DNA from: Hymenobacter frigidus
Lineage (GTDB): Bacteria > Bacteroidota > Bacteroidia > Cytophagales > Hymenobacteraceae
Reading direction: 5' to 3'
Assembly: GCF_014640435.1 (NCBI RefSeq)
Contig: NZ_BMGY01000030.1
Span: 1-55,799, forward strand
DNA: 55,799 nucleotides
Of the stretch, positions 51,458 to 55,799 are shown piece by piece. The number at the start of each line of letters is the position of its first letter. The stretch's first letter is position 1. The position numbers were made by a program, and so were the translations under genes. Below the pieces are notes generated by a model. The model did no database searches. It saw only the letters and a list, made by a program, of their open reading frames with translations, and was not told the DNA's origin.

Positions 51458-52654
51458 ATGAAAATGCACAACTACTTTCTCTCTGCCGTCAGCACCTTAG
51501 TGCTCAGCGGACTATTAGCGTTTTGCCCGGGCGTTCTACGGGCTCAGACCACGGTTGTGGGCACCATTCGCAGCGGGGGGCTGGTGCGCGAATACCGCCT
51601 CTATGTGCCCGCCATCTACACGCGCACCACGGGCCCGGTCCCGCTGCTGTTCAACCTGCATGGCTACGGCTCCAACAACGTGCAGCAGGAAGCCTACGGC
51701 GACTTTCGCCCCATCGCCGACACTGCCAACTTTCTCGTCGTGCATCCCAACGGCACCATCGACGCGGCCAACAAGCGCAACTGGAACACCTTCGGTCCGC
51801 GCGGCACGGGGATTGACGACGTGGCCTTTATATCGGCCCTGCTCGACACGTTGGCTACCCGCTACCGCATCGACCCTGACCGCGTTTACAGCACGGGCAT
51901 GAGCAACGGCGGCTTCATGAGCTACGAACTGGCCTGCCAGCTCAGCGGGCGCATCGCGGCCATCGGCTCCGTCACAGGTAGCATGATTGCCAGCCGGATG
52001 AGCAGCTGCGCGCCCGGCCGGCCGGTACCCGTCATCGAAATCCACGGCACCGACGACGGCACCGTGCCCTACACTGGCGGCACGGCGCTCAACTTCGTGG
52101 CCATCCCCACCCTACTGGCCCACTGGGTGCAGGTGAACGGCTGCAACCCCACGCCCACCATCACGGCGGTACCCAACACCAACACCACCGACGGCAGCAC
52201 GGCCGAGCGCCAGGTGTGGGCCGGCGGCCGCAACGGCAGCTCGGTGGAGCATTTCCGCATCATCGGTGGCGGCCACACCTGGCCCGGCTCAGCGTTTGTC
52301 GTCGGCGTTACCAACCTCGACATCAGTGCCAGCCGCGAGGTGTGGCGCTTCCTGCGGCCTTACCGCCTGAGCCGCCTCGCGCTGGCCAACCGCGGCGCTG
52401 GCCCGGCCGCTATGGCCCTGTCGCTTTACCCCAACCCCACCAGCGACGAGCTGACCATTCGGACCAGCCAGCCCTTGCGGACCGGCAGCCTGGCCGTGTT
52501 CAACACGCTAGGCCGCCGCCTGCCCGCGCGGGCCCTGCCCCAGGCCGATGGCAGCCTGCGCCTGGCCACCAGCGGCTGGCCCGCCGGCACCTACATCCTG
52601 CGCGTGGAAACCGCCACCGGCCAGCCTCAGCAGCTAAAATTTATGAAGCCGTAA
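51458..52654 (+). CDS. PHB-depolymerase-type esterase with T9SS sorting domain
   Basis: The 398-residue exported enzyme has a signal peptide and an alpha/beta-hydrolase domain of the esterase D/PHB depolymerase (LpqC-like) group. It has LLFNLHGYGSNNVQQE for the oxyanion region, the nucleophile in STGMSNGGFMSYELAC (Ser149), the acid in VPVIEIHGTDDGTVPY and the His in IIGGGHTWPGS. The last 80 residues (ALSLYPNPTSDELTI to the end) form a type IX sorting domain. It should act outside the cell on esters such as feruloyl groups or polyesters. The ModE-like gene follows after 37 bases. Confidence 0.9.
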   Translation: MKMHNYFLSAVSTLVLSGLLAFCPGVLRAQTTVVGTIRSGGLVREYRLYVPAIYTRTTGPVPLLFNLHGYGSNNVQQEAYGDFRPIADTANFLVVHPNGTIDAANKRNWNTFGPRGTGIDDVAFISALLDTLATRYRIDPDRVYSTGMSNGGFMSYELACQLSGRIAAIGSVTGSMIASRMSSCAPGRPVPVIEIHGTDDGTVPYTGGTALNFVAIPTLLAHWVQVNGCNPTPTITAVPNTNTTDGSTAERQVWAGGRNGSSVEHFRIIGGGHTWPGSAFVVGVTNLDISASREVWRFLRPYRLSRLALANRGAGPAAMALSLYPNPTSDELTIRTSQPLRTGSLAVFNTLGRRLPARALPQADGSLRLATSGWPAGTYILRVETATGQPQQLKFMKP

Positions 52655-52691
52655 GAGGCGAGGCACACCCGCCGCCCTTCGCCCCTGACCT

Positions 52692-53051
52692 ATGAAAGCC
52701 CTGCTTCTGCCCACTAAAACCTACCGCCTGAACGGCCGTCTATGGCTCGAAACCGACGACGGCCGCTTCCTCGGCATTGGCCGGCTGGAGCTGCTGGAGC
52801 AGATTGCGGCGCTGGGCTCCATCTCCAAGGCGGCGCAGGCCATGGGCATGTCCTACAAGCGGGCCTGGGATTTGGTCAGCTCGATGAATGCGCAGGCCTC
52901 GGCCCCGCTCGTAGCCACCCAAACCGGTGGGGCCCGGGGCGGCGGCGCAGTAGTCACGGACGCGGGCCAGGTTGCCATCGGGGCTTTCCAGGAATTGCAG
53001 GCGCGTTTTCAGGCCTTTATGGTCCTCGAAACCCAACGGCTGCAGGAGTAG
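52692..53051 (+). CDS. ModE-like winged-helix regulator (DNA-binding domain only)
   Basis: The 119-residue protein matches the N-terminal DNA-binding domain of ModE, with GRFLGIGRLELLEQIAALGS, ISKAAQAMGMSYKRAWDLVS, a glycine-rich wing (TQTGGARGGGAVVTDAGQVA) and a C-terminal dimer helix. The molybdate-binding TOBE/Mop domains of E. coli ModE (about 262 residues) are absent. A ModE-type palindrome lies 14 bases after its stop codon, in front of the TonB-dependent receptor gene. It is therefore the obvious candidate regulator of that receptor. How it would sense molybdate without the sensor domain is unclear. Confidence 0.9.
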   Translation: MKALLLPTKTYRLNGRLWLETDDGRFLGIGRLELLEQIAALGSISKAAQAMGMSYKRAWDLVSSMNAQASAPLVATQTGGARGGGAVVTDAGQVAIGAFQELQARFQAFMVLETQRLQE

Positions 53052-53064
53052 CCGGAACATTCGG

Positions 53065-53094
53065 GCCCGTTATATCTTTGTAAATATAACGGGC
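53065..53094 (+). promoter_or_regulatory. ModE-type operator overlapping the receptor promoter
   Basis: GCCCGTTATAT (53065-53075) and ATATAACGGGC (53084-53094) are perfect 11-base inverted arms around eight bases. The pattern CGTTATAT-N8-ATATAACG agrees with the ModE consensus known from E. coli. TATCTTTG at 53073-53080, a perfect TAnnTTTG -7 element, lies across the left arm and spacer. Bound protein would block the promoter of the gene starting at 53100. The trailing TTTT leaves open that the same hairpin ends the regulator transcript. Confidence 0.75.
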
Positions 53095-53099
53095 TTTTC

Positions 53100-55724
53100 A
53101 TGATACCATCTCTACTCACTTCTGTCCGGGCCGGGCTGCTGGCAATGACTGTTTTCTCCACGCTGGCCGCGCAAGCTCAAAGGACTATCCCGGCCGACAC
53201 GACCCGCAAAAAAGTTGATTTGGAGGAAGTCGTGGTGTCGGCTTCCAAAGTCGAGGAGAGCTTTCTGCAATCGCCGGTGACGGTGGAAAAGCTCAACGCC
53301 CGCGCCCTGCGGCTCACGCCCGCCCCTTCGTTTTTCGACGCCATCGAGCACCTCAAGGGAGTGCAGGTTATCACGCCCAGTCTGGCGTTTAAGGTTATCA
53401 ACGCCCGGGGTTTCACCAACACGACCAACGTGCGCTTTGCCCAACTGGTGGATGGTGTGGATAATCAGGCTCCGCACATTGGCGCACCCATTGGAAATGT
53501 GTTGGGACCAAGCGACTTGGATGTTTTATCGGTCGAAATCGTCCCTGGCACAGCCGCCGCGCTCTACGGCCTGAATGCCATCAATGGGCTGGCTAATTTT
53601 AGGACGAAGAATCCGTTCAATTTTGAGGGATTGAGTGTGCAGCAAAAAACCGGCCTCAACCACTTGGGCGACCCAAATAGCGGAGCACGCCTATTCTCCG
53701 AAACCAGCCTGCGCTATGCGAAAGTGTTGCGCCCGAAACTGGCCTTCAAAGTGAATGGCACCTACCTGCGCGGCTACGACTGGATAGCCAACGACCAGAC
53801 TGACATCAACCCCAACGGCAACGCCAACACCAACCTACTGGGGGCCGATAACCCTGCCCGCGACCCCGTGAACGGCTACGGCAACGAGTCGTCGGACCGC
53901 AGCACACTGAATTTGGGCGGCAAAAACTACCAGGTGGCCCGCACCGGCTACAACGAAAAAGACGTGGTGGACTATCACCTGAAAATTCTCAAGGCCGACG
54001 CCGCGCTGCACTACAAGCTGAGCGCCGGCACCGAACTGGCCTACACCTACCGCGTGGCCGCGTTCAACAACGTGTACCAGCGCTCGAACCGCTTCCAACT
54101 GCAGGGCTACCGCCTGCAGCAACACGCCCTGCAGCTCACCAGCCCGGTGGTGCAGGCCCGTGTCTATTTCACCCAGGAGAACACCGGCCAGAGCTACAAC
54201 CTGCGCTCCGCCGCCGAAAATATTGACCGCGGCTTCAAGCCCGATGCGACCTGGAACCGCGACTACACTTCCGCCTGGAACGCTGCCACCCAGGCCGGCC
54301 AAGCCGTAGCCCAAGCCCACGCCACCGCCCGCGCCGCCGCCGATACCGGCCGCCCCCAGCCCGGCACGCCGGCCTTCGGGCAAAGCCTGAGCAACGTGCA
54401 GAATATCAACAACTGGGATGTGGGTGCGGCGCTGCGCGTACGTGCCAACCTGCTCCACGCCGAGGGCCAAGTGAACATTGCCGAAGCCCTGCGCCGCGGC
54501 GGCAAAACCTGGCTGCCCGCCAACGTTGACCTGCTGGCCGGGGCCGACCACCGCACCTACCTCGTGGTGCCCGACGGCAACTATTTCGTCAACCCCGAAC
54601 CTGGTAAGGACCAGCTGCGCGACAATCTGACTTATGGCAAAACCGGCGGTTTTCTGCAAGCCGGTACGCGGCTGCTGAACGAGAAAATTCGCCTCACGGC
54701 TACCTTACGAGCCGATAAAAACGATTACTTCACCACCCGTTTCAACCCGCGCTTCACGGCGGTGTACTCGCCCAGCCAACAGGCCAATTTCCGGCTAAGC
54801 TACCAGAGCGGCTACCGGTTTCCGAGCTTATTCGAAGGGTTTTCGAACGTGAATAGTGGACAGGTGAAGCGCATCGGCGGGCTGCGCGTGATGTCGAATG
54901 GTGTGTTTGAGAATAGTTACCTGCGTACCAGCATCGACGCTTTTGTGGCCGCCAATACCGCTTACATAAATGCCAATACGCCTGCCAACGCCACGGCTAC
55001 CCAAAAGCAGGCTATTAATAATCAGGCTATTAATTTGAACAAGCGCTTGTTGGTGAAAAACCCCTACACCTACCTCAAACCAGAGCATATCAACTCCCTG
55101 GAACTGGGCTACAAAGCAGCCCTGCTGCCCGGCCGCCGCCTGTTGGTCGACGTAGATTTTTACTACAACACCTACCGCGATTTCATTGCCCAGGTCGAAG
55201 CCTACGTGCCCAAAACGCTGAATCCAGATTCTACGGCCATTTATCTGAGCACCAGAACCACCCAAAACCGCTACCGGCTCTGGACCAACGCGCAAAGCCA
55301 GGTGTATAACTACGGTGGCTCGCTGGGCCTGCGCTACGAGCTGGCCCGCGGCTACCTCGCGGGGGCCAACACCACCTACACCCGCCTCGACCGCACCGAG
55401 TCAGGCGATGGGCTCGAAGACGGCTTCAACACCCCACGCTGGGCCTACAACCTGAGCCTGGGCAACGAAAATGCTTACAAAAACCTCGGCTTCGGCCTTA
55501 ATTACCGCTGGCAGCAGGGCTACTATTCCCAAACATTTTTGGTGAGCGGCAACGTGGCCGCCTACCATACCCTTGATGCGCAGCTCAGTTATGCGGTTCC
55601 CGCGCCCAACCTGCGCATTAAACTGGGAGCCAGTAATATACTAAACGACTATTACGCCTCTTACCTTGGTGGACCGAGCGTGGGCGGGCTATACTACCTA
55701 TCGGTGACTTACGGATTGCAATAA
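53100..55724 (+). CDS. TonB-dependent receptor, candidate molybdenum importer
   Basis: The 874-residue outer-membrane protein has a signal peptide (about 1-27, ending AAQAQ) and a TonB-box-like stretch (VDLEEVVVSASKVEESF). A plug domain at about 55-170 contains NARALRLTPAPSFFDAIEHL, INARGFTNTTNVRFAQLVDG and SVEIVPGTAAALYGLNAING. A 22-strand-type barrel ends in an aromatic strand (GGLYYLSVTYGLQ). There is no N-terminal CarboxypepD module and no SusD partner, so it is not a SusC type. The ModE-type operator at its promoter suggests import of molybdate or a molybdenum chelate. This is an inference from regulation, not from barrel sequence. Confidence 0.9.
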   Translation: MIPSLLTSVRAGLLAMTVFSTLAAQAQRTIPADTTRKKVDLEEVVVSASKVEESFLQSPVTVEKLNARALRLTPAPSFFDAIEHLKGVQVITPSLAFKVINARGFTNTTNVRFAQLVDGVDNQAPHIGAPIGNVLGPSDLDVLSVEIVPGTAAALYGLNAINGLANFRTKNPFNFEGLSVQQKTGLNHLGDPNSGARLFSETSLRYAKVLRPKLAFKVNGTYLRGYDWIANDQTDINPNGNANTNLLGADNPARDPVNGYGNESSDRSTLNLGGKNYQVARTGYNEKDVVDYHLKILKADAALHYKLSAGTELAYTYRVAAFNNVYQRSNRFQLQGYRLQQHALQLTSPVVQARVYFTQENTGQSYNLRSAAENIDRGFKPDATWNRDYTSAWNAATQAGQAVAQAHATARAAADTGRPQPGTPAFGQSLSNVQNINNWDVGAALRVRANLLHAEGQVNIAEALRRGGKTWLPANVDLLAGADHRTYLVVPDGNYFVNPEPGKDQLRDNLTYGKTGGFLQAGTRLLNEKIRLTATLRADKNDYFTTRFNPRFTAVYSPSQQANFRLSYQSGYRFPSLFEGFSNVNSGQVKRIGGLRVMSNGVFENSYLRTSIDAFVAANTAYINANTPANATATQKQAINNQAINLNKRLLVKNPYTYLKPEHINSLELGYKAALLPGRRLLVDVDFYYNTYRDFIAQVEAYVPKTLNPDSTAIYLSTRTTQNRYRLWTNAQSQVYNYGGSLGLRYELARGYLAGANTTYTRLDRTESGDGLEDGFNTPRWAYNLSLGNENAYKNLGFGLNYRWQQGYYSQTFLVSGNVAAYHTLDAQLSYAVPAPNLRIKLGASNILNDYYASYLGGPSVGGLYYLSVTYGLQ

Positions 55725-55799
55725 GACCAGCCTTACTCTACCCTACTATTTTAGTTAATTGATAAAGAGTTAGTTGGCAAATAATCCATCGAAACACGG

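Overview
The window looks like chromosome from a GC-rich member of the Bacteroidota, most likely Hymenobacter or a close relative. This taxon is inferred from several signs. There are T9SS C-terminal sorting domains, promoter -7 elements of the TAnnTTTG type, few Shine-Dalgarno sequences, and many secreted peptidases and lipoproteins. The tmRNA encodes the tag GDYSYAMAA, which resembles Cytophagales tags. Most genes are ordinary housekeeping, cell-envelope or secreted-enzyme genes.

Layout. 0-5 kb: ssrA (tmRNA), an orphan paaZ, an overlapping HipA-like kinase/DUF3037 pair and an internally deleted IS remnant. 5-14 kb: a large T9SS-secreted protein, small secreted proteins, uvsE, a lipoprotein, a membrane metallophosphoesterase and radC. 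14-19 kb: an M1 aminopeptidase, a DUF1684 protein, and a molybdenum-cofactor oxidoreductase overlapping a flavin reductase subunit. 19-28 kb: pheT, an M16 peptidase, a ZapB-like coiled coil, zapA and rny (RNase Y), with two RNA hairpins in front of rny. 28-36 kb: an amidase, an aminotransferase, a cytochrome b, a second M1-type peptidase, a HupE/UreJ-like protein, two paralogous small membrane proteins and Sua5. 36-46 kb: the accessory part. It holds two PIN-type toxin-antitoxin pairs, a PIN remnant, an AT-rich HEPN-like gene, clpB, a methyltransferase and an F420-type reductase, threaded with a short structured repeat family. 46-55.8 kb: a PQQ-type sugar dehydrogenase, a NUDIX hydrolase, an S9 peptidase, a T9SS esterase, a ModE-like regulator and a TonB-dependent receptor.

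The most interesting observations are these. (1) A near-perfect ModE-type palindrome covers the -7 element and ends five bases before the start codon of the last TonB-dependent receptor, directly downstream of a stand-alone ModE DNA-binding protein. This predicts a molybdenum-regulated outer-membrane importer. (2) A MITE-like element of about 155-175 bp has roughly 30-bp terminal inverted repeats and internal hairpins whose arms differ between copies but stay paired. It is joined to a second 45-bp motif that repeatedly sits just after stop codons in the accessory region. (3) An isolated AT-rich gene carries an RxxxxH HEPN-type motif and a predicted beta-rich tail. (4) Two strong hairpins precede rny.

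All functional calls come from reading motifs and family resemblance. No database search was run.
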